Assembly: GCA_047619205.1 (NCBI GenBank)
Contig: JBLHJR010000059.1
Coordinates: 1-19,721 of the forward strand
Source of the DNA: Endobugula sp047619205
GTDB lineage: Bacteria > Pseudomonadota > Gammaproteobacteria > Pseudomonadales > Cellvibrionaceae
Direction of reading: 5' to 3'
Length of the DNA stretch: 19,721 nt
The notes below the pieces were generated by a model. The model did not search any database, was not told the origin of the DNA, and saw nothing but the letters and a program-made list of their open reading frames with translations. Both the position numbers and the translations under genes were made by a program. Shown piece by piece: positions 6,772-14,191 of the stretch (position 1 is the first letter of the stretch; each line of letters starts with the position of its first letter).

Positions 6772-7161
6772 ATGATGAGCGAAATCTTTAAAGTGGGAAT
6801 TGATATACATGGCGTTATCGATACCTTTCCCAAAAGGTTCATGCAGCTTTCTATGGCGCTAGTAGCAAGCGGAGCGGAAGTGCATATTGTGACGGGCTCT
6901 AAGCGTGATGAGCATATTGACACGCTACTGAATAATGCAGGTATTACATTCACACATTATTTTTCAATAGTTGAGTTTTTGGAAAAAAATGGAGATATTC
7001 GTTGGGAAGACGATCAGCCATACGCGCTAGATGAAAAATGGGATATGGCGAAAAGGAACTATTGTGAGCTGCAATGTATTGACTTGATGATAGACGACTC
7101 TCCCGTTTATCGTGATACCTTTGCTGATATAGGAACCAATTTTTTACATCTGACTAGCTAA
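6772..7161 (+). CDS. Small HAD-like phosphatase/nucleotidase-like protein
   Basis: 129 residues. HAD motifs are visible: GIDIHGVID (residues 9-17, motif I), VTGS (40-43, motif II), K89 or K94 as a motif III candidate, and MIDDSPVY (106-113, motif IV). The usual motif I is DxDG; here the second Asp, the general acid/base, is His13, while D11 remains. The overall shape resembles compact 5'-nucleotidase or phage-type HAD proteins without a large cap domain. It starts 40 bp after nrtR in the same direction and is probably cotranscribed, so it may act on a nucleotide of NAD turnover, but the substrate is unknown. The ribosome binding site is a run of eight G (6764-6771) immediately before two consecutive ATG codons, so the exact start (6772 or 6775) is open. 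Confidence 0.65.
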   Translation: MMSEIFKVGIDIHGVIDTFPKRFMQLSMALVASGAEVHIVTGSKRDEHIDTLLNNAGITFTHYFSIVEFLEKNGDIRWEDDQPYALDEKWDMAKRNYCELQCIDLMIDDSPVYRDTFADIGTNFLHLTS

Positions 7162-7225
7162 GCGAGCATTGTTTATGAGATAAGTTTCTAGTCTAGCACG
7201 AGTTTTTTGTAAGTAATTATTTTCT

Positions 7226-7245
7226 ATTTTCAAGCGCTAGAAAAT
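7226..7245. promoter_or_regulatory. 20-bp near-palindrome upstream of a small HTH-like gene
   Basis: Arms ATTTTCAAGC and GCTAGAAAAT match as inverted repeats except at one base pair. A TATAAT at 7274-7279 lies 28 bp downstream, without a good -35. The placement, 66 bp before the GTG at 7311, suits an operator, possibly bound by that gene's own product. Inference only. Confidence 0.35.
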
Positions 7246-7310
7246 CGTCTAATCTGTATTAACTCGAAAATAATATAATGCTCAAGCTAATAATACGGAG
7301 GCTATAGTTC

Positions 7311-7730
7311 GTGAATAATTCAGATAATATAACGAATGCTCAGCCAAGCATTCCTCTCAGAAATAGGTTTGATGAAATTAAGCGCGTATTTTCACTTACA
7401 GAAAAAGAGCTTGCAGAGGTTCTTTTGGTGGATTCGCCTGATACGCTTGTAGGTTGGACTAAAGATATTTCCCCAATTATTGAAAAGATTGCTATAGACC
7501 GTATATTCTCTTTAGTAATGCTTACTAAAGATTGGGAAAGTCATGGATATACCGTATCTAGGGATACGCTGCATCGTCCAATAATTGAAGAGGAATGTTT
7601 ATTTTCGATGCTTTCGGCACAACACTTAGATAAGTCTTTAGTCTTGTTTGTGGGCTCTAGATTAACCTTAATAGAGTTAAATGAAAGCGTTTTTCCAGAC
7701 CCGTTGCCTAAAGTGCAGTGTTTGAGCTAG
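7311..7730 (+). CDS. Small HTH-like protein of unknown function
   Basis: 139 residues from a GTG with CGGAGG at 7296-7301 nine bases before it. Residues about 19-50 (RFDEIKRVFSLTEKELAEVL, then SPDTLVGW) read like a helix-turn-helix of the Xre type. The next segment (IDRIFSLVMLTKDWESHGY) resembles the N-terminal half of MbcA/ParS/Xre-type antitoxins. The C-terminal part (LSAQHLDKSLVLFVGSRLTL) is not recognised. No RES-domain or other toxin lies beside it. It stands alone between the HAD gene and the tRNA, with its own candidate operator. I am fairly sure it is a real gene and unsure of its role; a stand-alone regulator or an orphan antitoxin are both possible. Confidence 0.55.
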   Translation: MNNSDNITNAQPSIPLRNRFDEIKRVFSLTEKELAEVLLVDSPDTLVGWTKDISPIIEKIAIDRIFSLVMLTKDWESHGYTVSRDTLHRPIIEEECLFSMLSAQHLDKSLVLFVGSRLTLIELNESVFPDPLPKVQCLS

Positions 7731-7773
7731 ATTGGCCAATTTTGGTGTACTAATACACTATACATTGGCCAAA
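7731..7773. repeat. Nested inverted repeat after the HTH-like gene
   Basis: ATTGGCCAAT (7731-7740) and TTGGCCAA (7765-7772) can pair with each other, each being itself palindromic. Inside them GTGTA (7745-7749) and TACAC (7754-7758) form a second stem with loop CTAA. It starts directly after the TAG stop and could end the plus-strand transcript or the opposing tRNA transcript, but there is no T-run on either strand. Confidence 0.45.
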
Positions 7774-7822
7774 GCGGCCAAACTATGGTGCCATGAACAC
7801 GAGTGATGTTGTTTGCAGTAAA

Positions 7823-7899
7823 TGGTGGGCCCTCCCAGACTCGAACTGGGGACCTGACGATTATGAGTCGTATGCTCTAACCAACTGAGCTAAGGGCCC
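7823..7899 (-). tRNA. tRNA with CAT anticodon (probably tRNA-Ile2, possibly elongator tRNA-Met)
   Basis: 77 bases including an encoded CCA (7825-7823). The acceptor stem is GGGCCCT paired with AGGGCCC and the discriminator is A. The D arm is GCTC..GAGC, and the anticodon loop CTCATAA has its anticodon at 7865-7863. The T arm has the TTCGAGT loop between CCCAG and CTGGG. The loop and the flanking ACGA/TCGT stem resemble the lysidine-modified Ile2 tRNA, and E. coli has such a gene (ileX) near rpoD, but sequence alone does not fully separate it from Met. Confidence 0.93.
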
Positions 7900-7930
7900 A
7901 TTACTTGCCTTTTTACCTTCTGGCTTCGTT

Positions 7931-8076
7931 GCGTCCTTATCGCCACGGATGGCGTGTATGCAATCTTTGCAGGAGCCTTAGATTGCCGAAGCCTTCGGTC
8001 ATGTACTTGGTGTACACTCCCTCAGCTTTCTGTGGGGTGCCTCGCCAGCAGGCAAAAATTCTGCGTAATGCTTACT
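7931..8076. repeat. Structured repeat, copy 1
   Basis: 146-bp unit matching a second copy exactly 168 bp downstream with about 17 substitutions and no gaps. It contains a chain of hairpins: CGCCA/TGGCG (7941-7954), GCAATCT/AGATTGC (arms at about 7960-7966 and 7980-7986), CCGAAG/CTTCGG around 7986-7998, TGTAC/GTACA around 8002-8016, and AGCAG/CTGCT (8047-8051 and 8075-8079). No convincing gene lies in it. It directly flanks the 5' side of the tRNA. It looks like a mobile or dispersed structured element. Confidence 0.8.
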
Positions 8077-8098
8077 GCTTTTTTCTTCTAGTGTTGTC

Positions 8099-8244
8099 GC
8101 GTGCTTAGCGCCACGGATGGCGTGTATGCAATCTATGCAGGAGCAGTAGATTGCCGAATCCTTCGGTCATGTACTTGTTGTACATTCCCTCATTATTCAG
8201 CGGGGCGCCTCGCCAGTAAACAAAAATTCTGCGTAATGCTTACT
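8099..8244. repeat. Structured repeat, copy 2
   Basis: Second copy, separated from the first by 22 bp. The same hairpins are kept although bases differ: GCAATCTA/TAGATTGC has a longer stem here, ATGTAC/GTACAT gains a pair, and the outer stem uses AGTAAA (8215-8220) with TTTACT (8246-8251) instead of AGCAG/CTGCT. Maintenance of pairing despite substitutions suggests the structure matters. The block lies between the tRNA and the rpoD terminator. Confidence 0.8.
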
Positions 8245-8290
8245 ATTTACTATCTTGCGTTGAGGTTTTCTAGTTAGCACGTAAAAAGCG

Positions 8291-8335
8291 TAAAAACAAA
8301 AACACCTCCTTTCCCTACTGGAGAGTTAGGAGGCG
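8291..8335 (-). terminator. Intrinsic terminator of rpoD
   Basis: In the direction of rpoD transcription, an arm at 8335-8328 (CGCCTCCT) pairs with 8310-8303 (AGGAGGTG, one G-T pair). A T-rich tract TTTTTGTTTTT follows. It starts about 20 bp after the rpoD stop codon. Confidence 0.8.
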
Positions 8336-8355
8336 CGTATGATACCTACTTTTTA

Positions 8356-10161
8356 CTATTCGTCCAAGAAACTTCTTAAATGATCTGAACGACTGGGGTG
8401 ACGCAGTTTACGTAGAGCTTTGGCTTCGATTTGACGAATACGTTCACGAGTCACATCAAACTGTTTGCCAACCTCTTCTAGTGTGTGATCGGTATTCATG
8501 TCGATGCCGAAGCGCATGCGTAGTACTTTGGCTTCTCTGGCGGTTAGGCCAGATAGTACGTCACGGGTAGATTCGGTTAGACCCACATCGGTGGCTGATT
8601 CTACGGGTGAGGTAATCGTACCATCTTCAATAAAGTCACCTAGGTGCGAATCTTCATCATCGCCAATAGGCGTTTCCATGGAGATCGGCTCTTTGGCAAT
8701 TTTTAGTACCTTGCGTACTTTTTCTTCAGGCATTTCCATGCGCTCGCCGAGTTCTTCTGGCGTCGGCTCGCGACCCATTTCCTGTAGCATTTGACGAGAG
8801 ATACGATTGAGTTTGTTAATCGTTTCTATCATGTGCACTGGAATACGAATGGTGCGGGCTTGGTCGGCAATCGAACGGGTAATGGCTTGGCGAATCCACC
8901 AGGTAGCGTAGGTTGAAAACTTGTAACCACGGCGGTATTCAAACTTATCAACGGCTTTCATTAGGCCGATGTTACCTTCTTGAATAAGGTCAAGAAATTG
9001 TAAGCCACGGTTGGTGTATTTTTTAGCGATCGAAATAACCAAGCGTAGGTTAGCTTCTACCATTTCTTTTTTAGCGCGTCGTGCACGAGCTTCTCCAATC
9101 GACATACGGCGATTGATTTCTTTTATCATCGATAATTCAAGGCCAATTTTGGCTTGAATAGATTTTAGCTTACGTTGTGAACGTAATATCTCTTCTTTGA
9201 CGATGTCTATGTTCGCAGAGTAATCATTATTTCGAGCGATGACGGCTGGAATCCATGTGGGATCGGTTTCATTGCCTGGAAACTCTTTGATAAAGGTCTT
9301 TCTTGGCATCTTTGAAGTTCTGACACAGAGCGTCATGATGTTTCTTTCTTCTCGGCGCACTTGCTCAAGAACACCACGAGCTTTGCGATACAAAGGATCG
9401 AATTGGCGCGGCGGTAGTTTGAAGAATTTAACAATTTCTCCAAGCTCACAGAGTTCATTGTCAACTTGCGTGGTGCCGCGGCCATATTTTTTAATGGCTT
9501 TATCGGTTTTGGCGAGTTGCTTTTTGAGTAAACCAAAGCGCTCATTAACTTCTTCTGGGTCAAGGCCGGTATCTACTTCGTCTTCGTCGTCATCTGTGTC
9601 GGTTTTATCTTTTTTCGCAGAGGGGCCTGCAGCAGGGACGTCGTCGGCAGGGTCTAACCAGCCAGCGATGACATCGGGAATACGGCGTTCTTCTTTGGCG
9701 ATGAGTTCGTATTCTGCCACATAAGTTTGAACCACTTCGGGCCAGCATGCTAATGCGTGCATGAGGTCGCGAGTGCCTTCTTCGATACGTTTGGCGATGG
9801 CAATTTCGCCTTCTCGGGTGAGTAGCTCAACGGTGCCCATCTCGCGCATGTACATGCGCACGGGGTCGGTTGTGCGTCCCGCTTCTGTTTCCACTGCGGC
9901 TAACGCAGCGGCAGCTTCGGCAGCGGCGATTTCATCGGCTGATGCATCACCATCGGACATTAATAAATCTTCGGCATCGGGCGCTGTTTCGTATACGCGA
10001 ATGCCCATGTCGTTGATCATTTGAATAATGTCTTCAACCTGATCGGGGTCAGAAATATCTTGCGGTAAATGGTCGTTTACGTCGGCGTAGGTTAAGTAGC
10101 CTTGTTCTTTACCCCGTGCGATCAATTCCTTGATACGGGATTGTTGTTTGTTGTCAGACAT
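8356..10161 (-). CDS. rpoD: RNA polymerase primary sigma factor (sigma-70)
   Basis: 601 residues, typical for a gammaproteobacterial RpoD. Region 1.1 runs over residues 1-80. Region 1.2 contains DPVRMYMREMG (99-109). A non-conserved insertion follows, with an acidic stretch near 183-197 (KKDKTDTDDDEDEVD). Region 2 has NLRLVISIAKKYTNRGLQFL and the promoter-melting FSTYATWWIRQAITRSI. Region 4.2 has TLEEVGKQFDVTRERIRQIE, which reads the -35 element, and the protein ends LRSFLDE. It directs core RNA polymerase to housekeeping promoters. AGGAG sits just before the ATG. It follows dnaG in the classical macromolecular synthesis order, with a 254-bp gap that may carry its own promoter. Confidence 0.98.
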   Translation of the reverse strand: MSDNKQQSRIKELIARGKEQGYLTYADVNDHLPQDISDPDQVEDIIQMINDMGIRVYETAPDAEDLLMSDGDASADEIAAAEAAAALAAVETEAGRTTDPVRMYMREMGTVELLTREGEIAIAKRIEEGTRDLMHALACWPEVVQTYVAEYELIAKEERRIPDVIAGWLDPADDVPAAGPSAKKDKTDTDDDEDEVDTGLDPEEVNERFGLLKKQLAKTDKAIKKYGRGTTQVDNELCELGEIVKFFKLPPRQFDPLYRKARGVLEQVRREERNIMTLCVRTSKMPRKTFIKEFPGNETDPTWIPAVIARNNDYSANIDIVKEEILRSQRKLKSIQAKIGLELSMIKEINRRMSIGEARARRAKKEMVEANLRLVISIAKKYTNRGLQFLDLIQEGNIGLMKAVDKFEYRRGYKFSTYATWWIRQAITRSIADQARTIRIPVHMIETINKLNRISRQMLQEMGREPTPEELGERMEMPEEKVRKVLKIAKEPISMETPIGDDEDSHLGDFIEDGTITSPVESATDVGLTESTRDVLSGLTAREAKVLRMRFGIDMNTDHTLEEVGKQFDVTRERIRQIEAKALRKLRHPSRSDHLRSFLDE

Positions 10162-10415
10162 GCAAGCTCCTGGTTGCGCAGGGTATTTCTAGGCTTATTT
10201 GTTGGCGATTACACCCATCATTATTAATAGGGGTGAGTTGGGGGTAGCCTGTAGAGCTAGTGCCCAGCGTTAAAATTAGCTTTCTGAGATACGTGTAATG
10301 TGTTTCGGAATAAACCCGATATTATAATCGATTTATTGCTTTTAGTGCTAGGCAATATGGGGGGTATTACTAGAATTTCAAGTGATAAGTGCGACTAAGC
10401 AAGCAATCGAGGGCT
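10162..10415 (-). promoter_or_regulatory. dnaG-rpoD spacer with a possible internal rpoD promoter
   Basis: The 254-bp spacer has no gene. On the minus strand a TATAAT stands at 10326-10321, about 160 bp before rpoD, without a convincing -35 at 17 bp. E. coli rpoD has its own internal promoters, so one here is plausible. A short CACCC/GGGTG dyad lies near 10211-10234. Weak evidence. Confidence 0.3.
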
Positions 10416-12410
10416 TTATGTTGCTCTTGCGCTAATGGCTTTGAGGTATAGTTGCCTCTCCGCCACTGACCAGTCACTCGAAGGCTTATTGTTGAGTTGT
10501 TGAATGATGGTGTCGCAATCTTCTTGTTGTTGACGTTGGAGTAAGTAATCAAGGGTATCGAGAAACTCTTGTTGGGGGTCGAACTCTTGTTGAGGGTCAG
10601 AGCTGTGTTTTTCTTCGTTGGATGACAATTCTTTTGCTTGGTGAAAACGAGAGGCCTTTGACATGAGCGCTTGTAGGGTTTGTGTTGCTTGTAAACCATA
10701 GGTACCTTGCCAGTGGCCTACGATTTGTCCGCTAGTGAAGTCGGGTCGTTGTTGCAGTAAGTCAATAAGTTGCACCAGCAAGATGATGTGCTTTTGTTGG
10801 CTGTGGCGTAGGTCTTCAAAGTCGACTGCTGAGGTGGCGATAGCGGGTTGAAATAATAAAAGGGCTAGGGCTAACTCTTCGGTTTGTAGGTTGGGTGTTG
10901 AGGGCTTGCTGGTTTGGTGGCGATCGCTGCTGAGTCTAGTGTTGTTGCTATAAGCAACGGCTTGATAGCTGTCACTGGCGGGTGTGTGTGCCGGTATTGT
11001 TTGATTTTGCGTGGTTGTATGGGTGGATGTATAAGCGGGAGCATAAGTGCTGGTATGAGTGATCGATTCGGTTTCTGCTTCGACGGCAGGGAGTTCGTTG
11101 AGCAGGCTCATTAAAGAGTCTATGCTCAGCTGGGTGCGTTTGGCTAGTTGGCCAAACATCAATTCGCGATAGACCCCACGAGGTAACTGGTCGAGCATGG
11201 GCGCAGCGATTTTACATAAGCGTGCTCGCCCTTCCATGGTCTGACTGTCGAAATGCTGGCCTAGTTCCTCGAAGAGGAAGTTCTCTAGAGGTGAGGCGCT
11301 TTCAATCATGCGGGTAAATTTTTCTTCACCTATTTGCCGAACCAGTGTGTCGGGATCTTCGCCATCGGGTAGGTAGAGAAATTTAATTTGGCGGCCATCT
11401 TCCATTACGGGAAGTGAGTGTTCCATAGCACGGCGAGCAGCTTTGCGACCGGCTTCGTCGCCATCAAAGCAAAACACGATTTCATTAGTAAAGCGGAAGG
11501 CGCGGGCGAGGTGTTCTTCGCTGCAAGCAGTACCTAGGGTAGCAACACCGTAGCGGATGCCATATTGTGCTAGTGCAACTACGTCCATATAGCCTTCGAC
11601 TACGAGTACGCGCGGTAATTGGCGGTAGGCTTGGCGGGCTTCATAGAGACCGTAAAGCTCTTTGCCTTTATGGAATATGGGGGTTTCTGGTGAGTTTAAA
11701 TATTTGGGTTTGTCGTCGTTGAGTACACGACCCCCAAAGCCAATAACGCGTCCACGGCTATCGCGAATAGGAAACATGATGCGCTCTCTAAAGCGATCAT
11801 ACAGTTGGTCTTTGTCTTGGTTGTGAATCAGCATGCCGCCTTCGAGCAGCAAGTCTTGACTGTCGTTGGAGGTGGCGAGCTTTTTGAGGACGTTATTCCA
11901 ACCTGCGGGTGCGTAACCAATACCAAAATCTTTAGCAATGTGCCCGCTGAGTCCACGGTTTTTTAGATAGTTAACGGCAATGTCTTTCTGCGGATGTTCA
12001 CGCAACTGCTGTTGGTAATAATCACTCGCTTGTTCCATTAGGCTGTAGAGTGTCTTGCGGGCTTTTTCGCGGGCTTCTTCTAGAGCTCTTTTTTTCGGGT
12101 CTTGGGTTTGTTCTCGAGGAACCTCTACACCGGCCACCTTGGCGAGGCTTTCGATGGCTTCAGGAAAGCTAATGCGCTCGTAATCCATGACGAAGCCGAT
12201 GGAATTACCGCTAACACCGCAACCAAAGCAATAAAAAAACTGCTTGTCGGGACTAACACTGAAAGAGGGGGTTTTTTCATCGTGAAATGGGCAGCAGGCA
12301 GAGTAGTTTTTACCAGCTTTTTTCAGTTTCACACGGCTATCAATCACATCGACAATGTCAATGCGTTCGAGTAGGTCGTCAATAAAGGGTTGTGGGATAG
12401 AGCCTGCCAT
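10416..12410 (-). CDS. dnaG: DNA primase
   Basis: 664 residues, a little longer than E. coli DnaG. The N-terminal zinc finger is intact (C40, H43, C61, C64 in the CCPFH/CFGCG context). The RNA polymerase core contains FGGRVLNDDKPKYLNSPET (225-243). The TOPRIM domain has VVEGYMD (270-276) and FDGDEAG (315-321) with the metal-binding acidic residues. A Thr/Ser/His-rich linker of about 60 residues lies near 450-510, and the rest is the helicase-interacting C-terminal domain. Near the end the six residues DPQQEF occur twice, encoded by an 18-bp tandem repeat (10564-10598). It synthesises RNA primers for replication at the fork with DnaB. No Shine-Dalgarno sequence precedes the ATG, which may keep its yield low. 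The start matches the family (MAGxIPxxFI). Confidence 0.97.
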   Translation of the reverse strand: MAGSIPQPFIDDLLERIDIVDVIDSRVKLKKAGKNYSACCPFHDEKTPSFSVSPDKQFFYCFGCGVSGNSIGFVMDYERISFPEAIESLAKVAGVEVPREQTQDPKKRALEEAREKARKTLYSLMEQASDYYQQQLREHPQKDIAVNYLKNRGLSGHIAKDFGIGYAPAGWNNVLKKLATSNDSQDLLLEGGMLIHNQDKDQLYDRFRERIMFPIRDSRGRVIGFGGRVLNDDKPKYLNSPETPIFHKGKELYGLYEARQAYRQLPRVLVVEGYMDVVALAQYGIRYGVATLGTACSEEHLARAFRFTNEIVFCFDGDEAGRKAARRAMEHSLPVMEDGRQIKFLYLPDGEDPDTLVRQIGEEKFTRMIESASPLENFLFEELGQHFDSQTMEGRARLCKIAAPMLDQLPRGVYRELMFGQLAKRTQLSIDSLMSLLNELPAVEAETESITHTSTYAPAYTSTHTTTQNQTIPAHTPASDSYQAVAYSNNTRLSSDRHQTSKPSTPNLQTEELALALLLFQPAIATSAVDFEDLRHSQQKHIILLVQLIDLLQQRPDFTSGQIVGHWQGTYGLQATQTLQALMSKASRFHQAKELSSNEEKHSSDPQQEFDPQQEFLDTLDYLLQRQQQEDCDTIIQQLNNKPSSDWSVAERQLYLKAISARAT

Positions 12411-12595
12411 GGGGGCAGAGTTTACAGCTTAAGGCCTTCGGTTTACAGCGCTAGAGCTGAATCAATATAAAATCTCATAAAGAGAATCGAGAGATTTTTG
12501 TGGCTGACAAGGCGCTCATTACAGCGCATAGCGGGTCTATGGGCAAAATGAGTAACGCAGGCAGACGCAAAAATAGCCGATTTTATTGTGACATT

Positions 12596-12988
12596 TTATA
12601 TTGACTCAGCTCTTTGTTTGACCGGGCACAGCCGAGATGGATGTAGGCGGTAGACGATAAAAATACCAGCGCCAATGGCGATTAGTAGGGCTATCCGTAA
12701 CACCATATAGTCCATAAGGGAGAATGAGACGATGCCAGATACAAGCATTGAGCCGATGGCAATACAGCAAGCGGCATGGGGTATGAAGTGATGCTGTTCC
12801 CATTGTTGAATGCTGTTACCGAAAAGTCGATTATTGACTAACCAGACATGCCATTTAGGTGATGATTTGGCAAAGCACCATGAAGACAGCAAGATAAAAA
12901 AGGTGGTCAGCAATAAGGGTAAAAAAGCCCCTAAAATCCCCATCCCTAAAGATAAAAACCCTAGTATTTTGTAATGTATATTCTTCAT
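12596..12988 (-). CDS. DUF454 (YbaN-like) inner-membrane protein
   Basis: 130 residues with AGGTGAGG before the ATG. The N-terminal hydrophobic stretch (residues about 8-36, ending LLTTFFILLSSWCFAKSSPKWHVWL) and the following N-x-x-FG-x-x-I-x-x-WE pattern (residues 53-64) are the signature of the YbaN/DUF454 family. Two further hydrophobic segments lie at about 71-91 and 95-113. The function of the family is unknown. It lies between yqeY and dnaG, interrupting the usual rpsU-yqeY-dnaG-rpoD order, with 236 bp upstream and 185 bp downstream. Confidence 0.8.
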   Translation of the reverse strand: MKNIHYKILGFLSLGMGILGAFLPLLLTTFFILLSSWCFAKSSPKWHVWLVNNRLFGNSIQQWEQHHFIPHAACCIAIGSMLVSGIVSFSLMDYMVLRIALLIAIGAGIFIVYRLHPSRLCPVKQRAESI

Positions 12989-13224
12989 TGTGCCTCACCT
13001 GACTAGAGCGCATATCAATATCCGCTCATCTATAAGCGTAGAGCTGCTAATGGTTGGTTGCCAGTTTATTGTTTGTATTTTGATCAGATGTATTGTTTGC
13101 TTTGGTGCGGGTCGCTTCTTTGCCGTGTGATTTATATCTTGGAGGGGAGAGTGGTGTTATCGCTAGGGAGTGTTAGTTAGCTGGCTATGTGCCATTGATA
13201 CAAGCGATAGGTCGTCGAAAAATA

Positions 13225-13680
13225 CTAAGTGCTTAGCTTTTGCTTAATCACTTGGCTGGCACTGCCCATATCGGCGCGGCCTTGTAGTTGTGGCTTGAGG
13301 ATGCCCATGACTTTCCCCATGTCCTGCATACCGCTAGCACCAGTAGACTGAATGGCGTCGTCAATTAGCTTGGCGACTTCATCAGCGGTGAGGGCTTGGG
13401 GAAGAAATTCAGTGATTACGCGGATTTCAAAGTGTTCTTGATCAGCAAGGTCTTGACGTGCAGCGTCTTCATACTGTTTAGCTGAATCACGGCGTTGCTT
13501 GACCATCTTGTCTAGTACGGCGAGCACGCGGGTATCATCTAGATCAATACGTTCATCTACTTCAATACGTTTGAATTCGGACTGCATGAGGCGGATAATA
13601 CCGAGACGTGGCTTATCCTTGGCTCGCATTGCCGTTTTCATTTCGCCGTGGATACGGCTTTGTATTTCGCTAGATGACAT
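13225..13680 (-). CDS. yqeY: GatB/YqeY domain protein
   Basis: 151 residues. The sequence MKTAMRAKDKPRLGIIRLMQSEFKRIEVDER near the start, KMVKQRRDSAKQYEDAAR in the middle and the C-terminal MGKVMGILKPQLQGRADM segment are typical of YqeY, a small helical protein related to the tail of GatB, the amidotransferase subunit that makes Gln-tRNA or Asn-tRNA. Its role is uncertain; a tRNA-related function is assumed. It follows rpsU by 86 bp in the same direction, a common arrangement in this class. The spacer contains CTAATGAC (13700-13707) and GTCATTAG (13742-13749), which could form a loose stem. Confidence 0.92.
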   Translation of the reverse strand: MSSSEIQSRIHGEMKTAMRAKDKPRLGIIRLMQSEFKRIEVDERIDLDDTRVLAVLDKMVKQRRDSAKQYEDAARQDLADQEHFEIRVITEFLPQALTADEVAKLIDDAIQSTGASGMQDMGKVMGILKPQLQGRADMGSASQVIKQKLST

Positions 13681-13766
13681 TGGAATGCTCTTATTTACCC
13701 TAATGACTTGCCCTAGAAAATGTTATCTGGTCAGTGACTAGGTCATTAGCTAGAGAGTGGTATTGG

Positions 13767-13982
13767 CTAGTATAAGCGCTGAAACTTTTTAGATTCGCGA
13801 GATACTTTTTTAGCGTGACGTTTAACGGCAGCAGCTGCTTGACGCTTACGTACAGTAGTAGGTTTTTCATAGTGTTCACGGCGACGAACTTCAGCCAAAA
13901 CACCTGCTTTTTCGCATGAACGTTTGAAGCGACGTAGAGCAATATCAAATGGCTCGTTTTCTTTTAATTTTACAAAAGGCAT
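13767..13982 (-). CDS. rpsU: 30S ribosomal protein bS21
   Basis: 71 residues from the ATG at 13982 (MPFVKLKENEPFDIALRRF), the standard start and length, with AGGG six bases upstream. A longer frame to 14060 is not used. The protein is very basic (VRKRQAAAAVKRHAKKVSRE, ending RLY) and binds 16S rRNA in the small subunit, helping base pairing with the Shine-Dalgarno sequence. First gene of the macromolecular synthesis region. Confidence 0.98.
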   Translation of the reverse strand: MPFVKLKENEPFDIALRRFKRSCEKAGVLAEVRRREHYEKPTTVRKRQAAAAVKRHAKKVSRESKKFQRLY

Positions 13983-14018
13983 AGTTAACCCTGTTAATTC
14001 GATTAATAGTCTAACGCC

Positions 14019-14036
14019 AGTATAGTGGAAATCCAC
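14019..14036 (-). promoter_or_regulatory. Probable rpsU promoter -10 with an adjacent dyad
   Basis: TATACT on the minus strand at 14024-14019 lies 37 bp before the rpsU start. Next to it, at 14025-14036, is a 12-bp dyad with arms GTGGA/TCCAC, inside what would be the promoter spacer. A -35 is not clear. The dyad may be an operator; no LexA-type site is evident. Confidence 0.4.
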
Positions 14037-14117
14037 AGCTGGCAGGTGCAAGGGGCGCAAATTCTACACATTCATCGCCATGATCACAAGTGTTTGGTGT
14101 GGTATTTTTCATGTGTC

Positions 14118-14126
14118 TGGTATGAT
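14118..14126 (+). promoter_or_regulatory. Probable extended -10 promoter of tsaD
   Basis: TGGTATGAT (TG one base before TATGAT) gives an extended -10 at 14118-14126, about 66 bp before the chosen tsaD start. The -35 is weak, as is usual for extended -10 promoters. Confidence 0.4.
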
Positions 14127-14191
14127 GCTGCGTTTATTACGCTATTTTATATCCATTGATAACTAGTTATCCAATAATCAGAGATGTTTGT

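Noticed and set aside
7905..8108. Open frame of 67 codons over the structured repeat
   Set aside because: It crosses the repeat copies and spacer, has no ribosome binding site, and the translation resembles no protein.
7931..8244. CRISPR-like array
   Set aside because: Only two units of about 146 bp, with diverged interiors and no short identical repeats with unique spacers.
9239..9724. 161-codon plus-strand open frame opposite rpoD
   Set aside because: Antisense shadow of a highly conserved gene, Ser-rich composition, no ribosome binding site.
12469..12498. Dyad AAAATCTC/GAGATTTT between the DUF454 gene and dnaG
   Set aside because: AT-rich 8-bp stem with a 14-base loop and a broken T-run; too weak to call a terminator.
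14156..14191. TTG start for TsaD
   Set aside because: Adds 12 residues absent from the family; GTG at 14192 puts the iron-binding His at the expected positions.
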